Assembly: GCA_002293625.1 (NCBI GenBank)
Contig: DBDP01000045.1
Coordinates: 1-34,655, forward strand
Direction of reading: 5' to 3'
From: Clostridiales bacterium UBA929
GTDB taxonomy: Bacteria; Bacillota; Clostridia; Oscillospirales; UBA929
Length of the DNA: 34,655 nucleotides
The notes under the pieces were generated by a model. That model did not search any database. It saw nothing but the letters and a program-made list of their open reading frames with translations, and was not told where the DNA came from. Position 1 is the first letter of the stretch. Each line of letters opens with the position of its first letter. This document shows positions 25,590 through 32,272 of the stretch, one piece after another. The translations under genes were made by a program, and so were the position numbers.

Positions 25590-25660
25590 GGCAGAGAGCA
25601 ACTTGTCCCAAACAAATCAATCCGTGATTGGCAGAAATCACAGCTTGTCCTGGGACTGCC
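25590..25660 (+). ncRNA. possible structured leader RNA upstream of the sigma-factor gene
   Basis: Nested complementary arms: GGCAG (25590-25594) with CTGCC (25656-25660), GTCCCA (25605-25610) with TGGGAC (25651-25656), and GTGATT (25624-25629) with AATCAC (25636-25641). The two outer stems share one C, so they may stack or alternate. A 5' hairpin GCAAAA/TTTTGC (25562-25580) precedes it. It lies about 100 nt before the ATG at 25759. It could be a regulatory leader, but no known riboswitch class is recognised. Confidence 0.4.
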
Positions 25661-25758
25661 CTGACCTTGATTTTTTATGGTTTTCACAGGTGGACGAGCC
25701 ACCTCAACAATTCACAGAGCAACGCGCAAAGAGCGCAATGCACGAAAGGAGAATCCCC

Positions 25759-26181
25759 ATGTCAACACTCAAAATCGCCATTGTCAATGGCAAGAAAGTC
25801 GCGGTAAGCGCTGCGGTCAAGAACGCTTATCAACACGACGCGGATGAAGACCGCGCCCGCAAACGCCGCAAAAGACTAGCCCAAAAGGGCATAGTGCCGG
25901 AGTTTTCCTCCCTTGAGGCCATGTACGAGGAAACGGGCTTTGAAGTTCCGGCGGAGGAAGATGTAGAGGAAACGGTAGCACGGCTTTTACTTAACGAGCA
26001 AGTTCGAAAAGCAGTCGCGGAACTGCCTGAAAACAAGCGCAACGTGATTGTTCACCGCTATTTCAAGAACATGACTGTCCGCGACACTGCGGAGGCTTTA
26101 GGCGTTCCTAAGTCGACAGCCGAGAGCAGGGAGAAGTCAGCCTTAGCCGACCTCAAGAAAATTCTTCAGAAATTTATCTGA
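25759..26181 (+). CDS. sigma-70 family protein with region 4 only
   Basis: 140 residues from ATG 25759, with AAAGGAG upstream. The N-terminal half is basic (DEDRARKRRKRLAQKG). About 75-140 reads EQVRKAVAELPENKRNVIVH, then RYFKNMTVRDTAEALGVPKS and a recognition helix, the sigma-70 region 4 HTH that contacts -35 elements. Region 2 is not obvious, so it may be a phage or element-type regulator (late activator, Tn916-like) rather than a complete sigma factor. It follows the late terminators and immediately precedes copy 3 of the repeated leader element, so it could control the cargo genes. Confidence 0.8.
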   Translation: MSTLKIAIVNGKKVAVSAAVKNAYQHDADEDRARKRRKRLAQKGIVPEFSSLEAMYEETGFEVPAEEDVEETVARLLLNEQVRKAVAELPENKRNVIVHRYFKNMTVRDTAEALGVPKSTAESREKSALADLKKILQKFI

Positions 26182-26186
26182 AAGGG

Positions 26187-26236
26187 TCAGACAGCGGCTT
26201 GGATTTGTCCCCTCTCAATTTTAGAGGGGACAAATC
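26187..26236 (+). promoter_or_regulatory. repeated leader element, copy 3 (perfect 14-bp hairpin)
   Basis: 26187-26217 aligns with copy 1 with 5 mismatches in 31 and no gaps. A perfect stem (26202-26215 with 26223-26236) and a 7-nt loop follow. No T-run follows, so it is not a plain terminator. GACA at 26190-26193 can pair with TGTC in the hairpin's 5' arm. It starts five bases after the sigma-gene stop and 50 nt before the TRIC gene. Confidence 0.65.
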
Positions 26237-26288
26237 TCTCTCAAAGAACAAGAAGCACAAAAACAAAATTTCAAAGGAGGTTTGCGTT

Positions 26289-26924
26289 ATGAGTACTCTC
26301 AATATTCTCGGCTACATCGGGGACATCGCGTTCGTTATCGTTGGCATCGCCGCCGCAAAGAAAATCGGTCTGCGCCCGTTCTGGCAACTACTGTCAGGCA
26401 TGAGTACGGCATTTTTCGGAGGCATATTTTTGCGGGATTTGGGGTTGCTGCGTACATCGCCCGCCATCTTCGGCAGCCCGTTGGAACTTGCGGCGACTGC
26501 AGCGGTCGGTGTTGTGGCGATTGCTGTTTTGCGGAACTGCAACGGCACGGGGGTTCTCGCCAAAATCCTCAACGCTCTGCTCTGCGCGATCGATTCAAGC
26601 GGAGTCGCGGGGTTCGCCGCATTCGGCTACGGCCGAGGTATGCAGGCGGGCGCGGATTGGCAAATTGCGCTCGCCTGTGCGTTCGTGACGGCTTGCGGCG
26701 GAGGCGTCATCGCCGCCGTTATCAGGGCGGTTGCGGCAAGGGACTGGCGGCATTTGACTAAAACGCTCGCCGGAAATCGGTTCTACTTTCTCTTATGCGC
26801 GTTCGCGTCGGCGATGTGCGGCGCGTGGTATTCCGACGGTTACGGCGATAACTTTCTCATTGCGCTTGCCGTTGTCGTAGTCGTTGGCGGATTCATCGTC
26901 GAAATTGAAAAATCCAAAAAATGA
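26289..26924 (+). CDS. TRIC/UPF0126 ('glycine transporter' family) membrane protein
   Basis: 211 residues, ATG 26289 with AAAGGAGG upstream. Two related halves each contain three hydrophobic helices. The first half carries the family signature GGIFLRDLGL (44-53); the second carries a Gly-rich ACGGGVIAAVIRA. A seventh hydrophobic segment precedes the charged C-terminus (EIEKSKK). Bacterial members form TRIC-type trimeric cation channels, and the Pfam family is also named glycine transporter. The next gene encodes glycyl-tRNA synthetase 17 bp downstream, an association that makes a glycine-related role attractive, although transport substrate cannot be read from sequence. Copy 3 of the leader element precedes it. 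Confidence 0.85.
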   Translation: MSTLNILGYIGDIAFVIVGIAAAKKIGLRPFWQLLSGMSTAFFGGIFLRDLGLLRTSPAIFGSPLELAATAAVGVVAIAVLRNCNGTGVLAKILNALLCAIDSSGVAGFAAFGYGRGMQAGADWQIALACAFVTACGGGVIAAVIRAVAARDWRHLTKTLAGNRFYFLLCAFASAMCGAWYSDGYGDNFLIALAVVVVVGGFIVEIEKSKK

Positions 26925-26941
26925 AAAGGAGCGTGTCTATC

Positions 26942-28288
26942 ATGAAAACAATGCAAAACATCGTGGCGTTAGCCAAGAATCGGGGATTTGTGTTCCCCGG
27001 AAGCGAAATCTACGGCGGTCTTGCCAACAGTTGGGATTACGGGCCTCTGGGCGTGGAACTCAAAAACAACGTCAAGCGGGCGTGGTGGAAAGCCTTCGTG
27101 CAAGAATCCGAGTACAATGTCGGACTTGACGCGGCCATTCTCATGAATCCGCAAGCGTGGGTGGCGAGCGGTCATGTCGGTGGCTTCGCCGACCCGCTTA
27201 TGGATTGCAAATCGTGCAATACCCGGCATCGCGCCGACCACCTCATTGAGGAAAACGGCGGCAATCCTCTCGGCATGACGAACGAGGAGATGAGCGCATA
27301 TATCGCGGAGCAGGGCATCGTTTGCCCCGATTGCGGCGGTGCGGATTTCACCGATATCCGCAAGTTCAATCTGATGTTTAAAACCTTTCAAGGCGTCACC
27401 GAAGACAGCAAGAACGAGATTTATCTTCGGCCGGAGACGGCTCAGGGGATTTTCGTGAACTTCAAAAACGTCCAGCGCACTACGCGCCGGAGGTTGCCGT
27501 TCGGTATTGCGCAGATTGGGAAAAGTTTCCGAAACGAGATCACTCCGGGAAATTTCACCTTTAGGACGCGTGAGTTTGAACAGATGGAATTGGAATTTTT
27601 CTGCGAACCCGGCACTGATTTGGAGTGGTTTGATTACTGGCGCAAGTTCTGCCGCGACTGGCTGACGCGCCACGGCATCAGCGAACAAAACCTCCGTTTC
27701 CGCGACCATTCGCCGGAGGAACTGTCGCATTACTCCAACGCCACAACCGATATAGAGTTTCTTTTCCCGTTCGGCTGGGGTGAACTCTGGGGTATCGCCG
27801 ACCGCACCGACTACGACCTCTCTCAGCACAGCAAGCACAGCGGTCAGAAGATGGCCGACAAGGACACAGGCGTGATTCCGTATTGCATCGAGCCGTCGCT
27901 GGGCGCGGACAGGGTGACGTTGGCGTTCCTTTGTGAGGCGTATGAAGAGGAAAAAATCTCCGACACCGATACCCGTGTGGTTCTGCGTTTCGCTCCGTCC
28001 CTCGCGCCGATTAAGGCGGCGGTACTGCCGCTCTCCAAGAAACTGGCGGAACCCGCGCGGCAAATCCATCGGCAATTATCAAGCCGCTTCATGTGCGATT
28101 ATGACGATTCCGGCTCCATCGGCAAGCGTTACCGCCGACAAGACGAAATCGGAACGCCGCTCTGCATCACGTTCGACTACGATTCATCGAGCGACAACTG
28201 CGTCACCGTTCGTTTCCGCGACACCATGCAGCAGGAACGCATCGCAATCCCGGAACTCTGTAAGTTCATCGCCGAGTATATCGGCTAA
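26942..28288 (+). CDS. glyQS: glycyl-tRNA synthetase, alpha2 class II type
   Basis: 448 residues from ATG 26942 (AAAGGAG ten bases upstream); an in-frame ATG at 26921 overlaps the previous stop. Features in order: GFVFPGSEIYGGLANSWDYG near the N-terminus, ASGHVGGFADPL, a zinc site C89xxC92/C128xxC131, motif 2 SFRNEITPGNFTFRTREFEQ (about 195-214), GIADRTDYDLSQHSKHSG, motif 3 EPSLGADRVTLAF (about 317-329), and an anticodon-binding domain from 345 to the end. It charges tRNA-Gly with glycine using ATP. Length and motifs are complete, so it should be active. Finding a full synthetase inside a phage-like element, behind a TRIC-family gene, is unusual; it could be a second, acquired copy conferring resistance or protection. 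Confidence 0.95.
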   Translation: MKTMQNIVALAKNRGFVFPGSEIYGGLANSWDYGPLGVELKNNVKRAWWKAFVQESEYNVGLDAAILMNPQAWVASGHVGGFADPLMDCKSCNTRHRADHLIEENGGNPLGMTNEEMSAYIAEQGIVCPDCGGADFTDIRKFNLMFKTFQGVTEDSKNEIYLRPETAQGIFVNFKNVQRTTRRRLPFGIAQIGKSFRNEITPGNFTFRTREFEQMELEFFCEPGTDLEWFDYWRKFCRDWLTRHGISEQNLRFRDHSPEELSHYSNATTDIEFLFPFGWGELWGIADRTDYDLSQHSKHSGQKMADKDTGVIPYCIEPSLGADRVTLAFLCEAYEEEKISDTDTRVVLRFAPSLAPIKAAVLPLSKKLAEPARQIHRQLSSRFMCDYDDSGSIGKRYRRQDEIGTPLCITFDYDSSSDNCVTVRFRDTMQQERIAIPELCKFIAEYIG

Positions 28289-28332
28289 CAAAGCCACAAA
28301 GCGCACTGCTTCAAAGCGAATTTCAAATTCAC

Positions 28333-28359
28333 GGCGGCGGGGTTATCCGCTCCGCCGCC
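28333..28359 (+). promoter_or_regulatory. GC hairpin between glyQS and the TnpW-like gene
   Basis: Perfect 8-bp stem GGCGGCGG (28333-28340) / CCGCCGCC (28352-28359) with an 11-nt loop and no T-run. It could stabilise the glyQS mRNA end or modulate the next gene. Confidence 0.45.
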
Positions 28360-28376
28360 CGCTTTGGAGGCGCGAT

Positions 28377-28610
28377 ATGGAAAAGAAAAAAACCGTTCTG
28401 TCTAAAACCGAAGAAATGGTTATCGGAAAAAACAAGTACATCGTAACCACATCGTTCAGCGCAACCGCTCGTGAAACGGCGGAGCAGAAGTTTATGCGCT
28501 ATGTCACCGACCGCGTATCATCCGCATTGAATAGTTCTGAAATATCCGGCGACAAAGGAATAATCCAATCTTTATTACTTGCTATGTGCGGCGCTTTACT
28601 TACTATATAA
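28377..28610 (+). CDS. TnpW-like small transposon-encoded protein
   Basis: 77 residues, ATG 28377 after GGAGG. KNKYIVTTSFSATARETAEQ followed by KFMRYVTDRV resembles the TnpW family (an IGxxxYxVxxxFxxxxxETxxxKxxRxI pattern) carried by Tn4451-type elements next to the serine recombinase. The C-terminal tail is hydrophobic (IIQSLLLAMCGALLTI) and could be a membrane anchor. Its role is not established; the tight link (33 bp) to the recombinase supports the assignment. Confidence 0.62.
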   Translation: MEKKKTVLSKTEEMVIGKNKYIVTTSFSATARETAEQKFMRYVTDRVSSALNSSEISGDKGIIQSLLLAMCGALLTI

Positions 28611-28643
28611 GGTAAGCGGATTCTGAAAGGAGGGAACGAGAAG

Positions 28644-30254
28644 ATGCTTCAAGCCGATAAAATTACAGCGTTGTACGAGAGGCTTAGTAAAGACGATTTG
28701 CTTTCCGGAGAGTCGATGTCTATTGCAAATCAGAAAGCGATTCTTGAAAAATACGCCGCCGACAACGGATTTACCAATATTAGGCATTTTTCAGACGATG
28801 GAACGTCCGGGACGGTGTTCAACCGCCCCGGACTGAATGCGATGGTCGAGGCGGTCAAAGCGGGCAAGGTGGCTGTGATTATCATCAAAGACCAGAGCCG
28901 CCTCGGCCGCGATGTGTTGGAAGTAGGGCTTCTCAAACGCACATTTGAGGAACACAATGTGAGATATATCGCGGCAAACGACGGTCTGGACAGCGCAAAC
29001 GGATTTGACATTATGTCGATTTTCCGCGATGTTTTCAATGAATTTTTTGTTGCCGACACATCTAAAAAAATCCGTGCCGTGAAACGCGCGAATGCGGAGC
29101 GCGGAAAGCCGTCATGCAAGCCGCCGTTTGGTTATGCCGTAGACCCGAACGATAAAACGAAATGGATAATTGACGAAACTTCGGCGGCGATTGTGCGGGA
29201 AATTTTCAAACGCTTTGTCGCTGGAGAGGGGCCTTTTGTCATTGCGGGCGACCTTGTCCGGCGCGGCGTCAAAAGTCCGCTGACCTATTATCGCCAGAGC
29301 AATGAAATTGACGTCAGTGAAGAGGAACTCGAAAACAGCCAGTGGTACGCATTCAACGTGGGGTACGTTTTGGATAATCCGGCGTACACGGGAGTTCTGA
29401 TTAATCAGCGGTACACCACCTCATCGTACAAAAGCCGCAAACAATACGAACGGCCTCGTGACGAGTGGGTAATTACCGAAAATCACCATCCAGCCATTAT
29501 TGACGAGGAGATATATGAATTGGCACAGAAGCTCCGCGCCAACCGCCGCCGCCAGACATCACTGGGGGAAACGGGCGCGTTAAGCGGCTTGCTTTTTTGC
29601 GCGGATTGCAATTCCAAGCTGAACCTCTCCATTCATCGGCGCAAATATCATTATTACATCTGTTCGCGTTATCATAATTCGCAGAAAAAGTTCAAGGAAG
29701 ACTGCTCCCGCCATGTTATCCCGCGCGGCGATGTAGAAAGCATTGTGCTTGCGAAATTAAAAGCAGTGATTGAACTTGCCCAAACAGATAGGGTGAAGTT
29801 TGCAGAGGGAGTACAGCGAAACGTCAACAGGGACAACGAGAAAAGCAACAAGCAGAAAGCGTCCGAGTTGGCGAAATCCGACCGCCGCATTGCGGAACTC
29901 GACCGCATCATAAAACGGATTTACGAGGATAATGTAGCCGGGAAGCTGAGCGATGAGCGGTTCGCAAAAATGCTCGCCGATTATGAGACGGAACAAAACG
30001 GCTTAACGGAAAAAGCCGTCGCTCTTCGGGCGGAGGTCAACGAGATAGAAACCCGCACCGCAAACCTTCAGCGTTTTTTCAAGCTGGTGGAGCAGCAAGG
30101 CGAAATCACCGAATTGACCGCGGAACTCGCGAGGCTGTTCATTGACAAGGTGCTTGTCCATGAGGCTGAGATTAAAGAAGGCACAAAGCGCGTTAGGCTG
30201 GGGCAGAAAGTGCAGGTGTTCTTAAATTGCATAGGGGAATTTGAATCGGAATAA
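28644..30254 (+). CDS. large serine recombinase, TnpX/TndX type
   Basis: 536 residues, ATG 28644 after AAAGGAGGG. The resolvase domain (1-150) has ALYERLSKDD with the nucleophile Ser15, SRLGRDVLEV and the long alphaE-type linker. The recombinase domain includes GKPSCKPPFGYAVDP and PAYTGVLINQRY. A zinc ribbon has FCADCNSKL and later Cys pairs (YICSRYH, EDCSRH). A coiled coil lies at about 395-470, and the DUF4368-like end has LARLFIDKVLVHEAEIKEG. Such enzymes integrate and excise phages and Tn4451-like elements between short att sites. Position beside a terminator and a truncated gene suggests it marks the right end of the element. Confidence 0.93.
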   Translation: MLQADKITALYERLSKDDLLSGESMSIANQKAILEKYAADNGFTNIRHFSDDGTSGTVFNRPGLNAMVEAVKAGKVAVIIIKDQSRLGRDVLEVGLLKRTFEEHNVRYIAANDGLDSANGFDIMSIFRDVFNEFFVADTSKKIRAVKRANAERGKPSCKPPFGYAVDPNDKTKWIIDETSAAIVREIFKRFVAGEGPFVIAGDLVRRGVKSPLTYYRQSNEIDVSEEELENSQWYAFNVGYVLDNPAYTGVLINQRYTTSSYKSRKQYERPRDEWVITENHHPAIIDEEIYELAQKLRANRRRQTSLGETGALSGLLFCADCNSKLNLSIHRRKYHYYICSRYHNSQKKFKEDCSRHVIPRGDVESIVLAKLKAVIELAQTDRVKFAEGVQRNVNRDNEKSNKQKASELAKSDRRIAELDRIIKRIYEDNVAGKLSDERFAKMLADYETEQNGLTEKAVALRAEVNEIETRTANLQRFFKLVEQQGEITELTAELARLFIDKVLVHEAEIKEGTKRVRLGQKVQVFLNCIGEFESE

Positions 30255-30287
30255 CGGCGAGCGTGTGAAAGCGTTCGCCGATTTTTT
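30255..30287 (+). terminator. intrinsic terminator of the recombinase gene
   Basis: Stem CGGCGAGCG (30255-30263) / CGTTCGCCG (30272-30280) with a T-run at 30282-30287. Confidence 0.8.
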
Positions 30288-30314
30288 AGGGGCTAAAAGT
30301 TTCGACCTATTTAA
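30288..30314. other. likely right attachment junction of the integrated element
   Basis: Sequence between the recombinase terminator and the truncated methyltransferase. Large serine recombinases usually lie next to attL or attR. The following gene lacks its 5' half and RBS here, so the crossover is probably within this stretch or just inside it. The core dinucleotide cannot be assigned without the left end. Confidence 0.5.
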
Positions 30315-31285
30315 TGGTTGCCGAGGCAATCATTCGGCAGTTTGACACCGGCGAGGAAGCGGACGACGATTTCGACATCAAAGCAACACTGGCAACCGTC
30401 GCGGAATCGCTCTTCACCGAGCGGGGCGACGTGTATGTGATAGACAATAAGCATCGGCTGATGTGCGGCGACGCCACCGACGCAAGCGACATCGCGACAC
30501 TGATGGACGGACGAAGCGCCCGGCTGACTGTCACCGACCCGCCGTATAATGTGGACTACGAGAGCGCGGCTGGTAAAATCATCAATGACCGGCAGAGCGA
30601 CGCCGCGTTCGATTCGTTTCTGCTCTCGGCGTTCCGTAACGCATACAACGTCATGAAACCGGGCGCGGCGGTTTACATCTTCCACGCCGAGACAATCGGT
30701 GCCAGCTTTCGGCGCGCTGCCTGCGAAGCGGGGTTCGATATCCGGCAGTGCCTCATATGGGTAAAGAGCAACCTTGTGTTGGGGCGTCAGGACTACCAGT
30801 GGAAGCATGAGCCGATCCTGTACGGCTGGATTGCCGGGGAGCCGCACTACTTTTCCGGCGACCGAACGCAGACGACTGTGATCGAGAGCGCGCCGCCGGA
30901 TATAAAAAAGATGAAGAAAACAGAACTGCTGGCATTCACCGAGCGCCTGCTGGAGGAACAGCATACCAGCGTCATCCATGACGGCAAGCCCAACAGGAGC
31001 GACGAGCACCCGACGATGAAACCCGTTTCGTTAGTCGGGCGGTTGATTTCCAACAGCAGCAAACCCGGCTGGATCGTCCTTGACCCGTTCGGCGGTTCGG
31101 GGAGTACACTGGTGGCGTGTGTCCAACTGCGGCGCACATGCTTCACGATGGAGCTTGACCCGAAATACTGCGACGTGATTGTCCGGCGGTATGTCGCGTG
31201 GTGCGAGAGCCACAACCGAAAAGCCACGGTTACGCTGCTGCGGGCAGGGCAATCTGTTAAGCACCCGTTTATAGTGGCATGTTGA
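30314..31285 (+). pseudogene. phage DNA methyltransferase, N-terminal ParB half missing
   Basis: 323 codons from an ATG with no RBS. The body is a beta-class amino-methyltransferase: DPPYNVDY (motif IV, 75-82), VLGRQDYQWKHEPILYGW, MKKTELLAFTERLLEEQ, HPTMKPVSLVGRLI and LDPFGGSGSTLVAC (motif I, 256-269). Phage proteins of this type normally begin with about 100-130 residues of a ParB/sulfiredoxin domain, which is absent; the reading begins in the linker (EADDDFDIKATLATVAESLF). I infer that the serine-recombinase element inserted here and that the other half lies beyond the left end. It belongs to the second phage's packaging-proximal genes. Confidence 0.8.
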
Positions 31286-31380
31286 AAATTACCCGCTCCG
31301 GCTTTTGACACCGCGGCATAGCCGTCTGCTCGCAAGCGCTTCGCTCGTTCGCCTTGCAGACGAACACGCAATTTTCAACA
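31280..31380. repeat. 101-bp imperfect inverted-repeat element between methyltransferase and terS
   Basis: Perfect 11-bp terminal arms TGTTGAAAATT (31280-31290) and AATTTTCAACA (31370-31380). Inner arms GTCTGC (31324-31329) and GCAGAC (31356-31361) flank a core rich in GCAAGCG/CGCTTCGCTCG. It covers the last bases of the methyltransferase frame. It may be a MITE-like insertion or a large RNA hairpin. Confidence 0.55.
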
Positions 31381-31406
31381 CTTCGAGAGGTAGGGAGTGC
31401 ATCGCC

Positions 31407-31841
31407 ATACCACGCAAACGAGGAGGACAACCCGGCAACATCAACGCCGTCGTCACCGGCGCATACGCGGCGATCCATGAGGACTTGCTGTCGCCGGAAG
31501 AGAAAGCGATTTATGACGGCATCATCAACCAGCACACTCGGTATGAGTCCCTGCTGAAGCACCTCGCCATTATGCGCATCCGAGAGCTGCGCATGATGAA
31601 GGACATCGCCGATATCCGCGCCGGGGAGAAGATGCTGACGCGGCGCACCGTGAGCCAAGTAGAGCCGACGGGTCAGCGCTCGGCGGAAGGCCGCGAGGTA
31701 ACGAAGGTCGTGCGGATCACGCAGGAGCAGGAAAACCGCCTTGACATGCTGCTGCGCTTCGAGGACAGCCTCACACGGATTCAGACGGAGATACGGCGGA
31801 CGGAGGACAGTTTGCGGCAGGTGGGGGAGGGGGAAAGATAG
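31407..31841 (+). pseudogene. terminase small subunit-like protein with lost start codon
   Basis: The protein begins (I)PRKRGGQPGNINAVVTGAY, the usual N-terminus of phage small terminases (MPRKRGGQPGN...). A helical body (MRIRELRMMKDIADIRAGEK) and a coiled C-terminus follow. Normally the first codon would be ATG; here the matching codon at 31407-31409 is ATA, and the only in-frame upstream options are a remote TTG or non-standard codons. The GAGGTAGGGAG ahead of it looks like the original RBS. TerS recognises pac/cos DNA and loads TerL. It may be weakly translated or dead. Confidence 0.7.
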
Positions 31842-31877
31842 ATGTAATTATGTAGGAAATAACTTCTCTGTTTGTCG

Positions 31878-32162
31878 CTATCTATGTAGTTCACGACTAT
31901 TTTCAATACTATTTGTATCTTCTCTCTTTCCAGTTTCAGCTCTAATATCCTTCACAATCTTGTATAGCCATGTGTTGCTGTCAACTATTGCGTTGTGTAT
32001 CTGCTTGCCCCAGTAATCCACTGATAATGCTACAACTGTTATGCCGCACGCAATGATAAACCCTGTTAAATCCGTTTTAAATGAATTGTTGTAAGCGTTA
32101 ATGCCAAGGATCCAGCATGCTAAAATAAATCCACTCCATAGTATTCTTATAAGTATCAACAT
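31878..32162 (-). CDS. small two-helix membrane protein (AT-rich moron-like gene)
   Basis: 94 residues, ATG 32162 with an optimal AGGAGGTGA eight bases upstream. Two hydrophobic stretches (about 3-23 and 33-50) are followed by a charged cytoplasmic-type tail with IVKDIRAETGKREDTNS. The base composition is clearly lower in GC than both flanks, and it is transcribed opposite to all neighbours, with its own promoter. It occupies the place where terL should be. These are the marks of a phage moron. No family is recognised; superinfection exclusion is one possibility for small membrane morons, but nothing in the sequence proves it. Confidence 0.65.
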   Translation of the reverse strand: MLILIRILWSGFILACWILGINAYNNSFKTDLTGFIIACGITVVALSVDYWGKQIHNAIVDSNTWLYKIVKDIRAETGKREDTNSIENSRELHR

Positions 32163-32189
32163 CTATTATTCACCTCCTCTATAGATAAT

Positions 32190-32219
32190 AAAATATCATA
32201 TAACAGTGATTGTTGTCAA
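32190..32219 (-). promoter_or_regulatory. promoter of the small membrane-protein gene
   Basis: On the minus strand: consensus TTGACA (32219-32214), 18-nt spacer, TATTTT (32195-32190), then the strong RBS complement at 32171-32178. Confidence 0.55.
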
Positions 32220-32272
32220 GTAAAAAAATCGCATGTGCATTTTTTAATATTAGAAAGATGGTGGGATGCCTT

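Larger units (their letters stand above)
25305..25758. other. 454-bp non-coding stretch between lysin and sigma-factor genes
   Basis: Contains two intrinsic terminators (25325, 25512) and a folded element (25590-25660). It also holds a 35-codon frame at 25482-25586 that has a well-spaced AAGGAGG but begins with GTA, not a start codon, and overlaps the second terminator. The frame (AKTTKYRPRKTV...) could be the relic of a small gene; I would not count it as one. Confidence 0.55.

Noticed and set aside
26187..26217. Leader element as a simple sigma-A promoter
   Set aside because: The distance from the GACA block to any AT-rich -10-like block is about 25 bases, too long, and the stem pairing is better conserved than hexamers.
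26182..26288. Glycine riboswitch or T-box ahead of the TRIC/GlyRS genes
   Set aside because: Neither the conserved glycine aptamer core nor the T-box sequence (AGGGTGGNACCGCG) is present; the leader holds only the repeated hairpin element.
26969..28075. Long minus-strand frame (368 codons) opposite glyQS
   Set aside because: Its peptide is the complement of conserved GlyRS motifs and has no RBS; shadow of a GC-rich gene.
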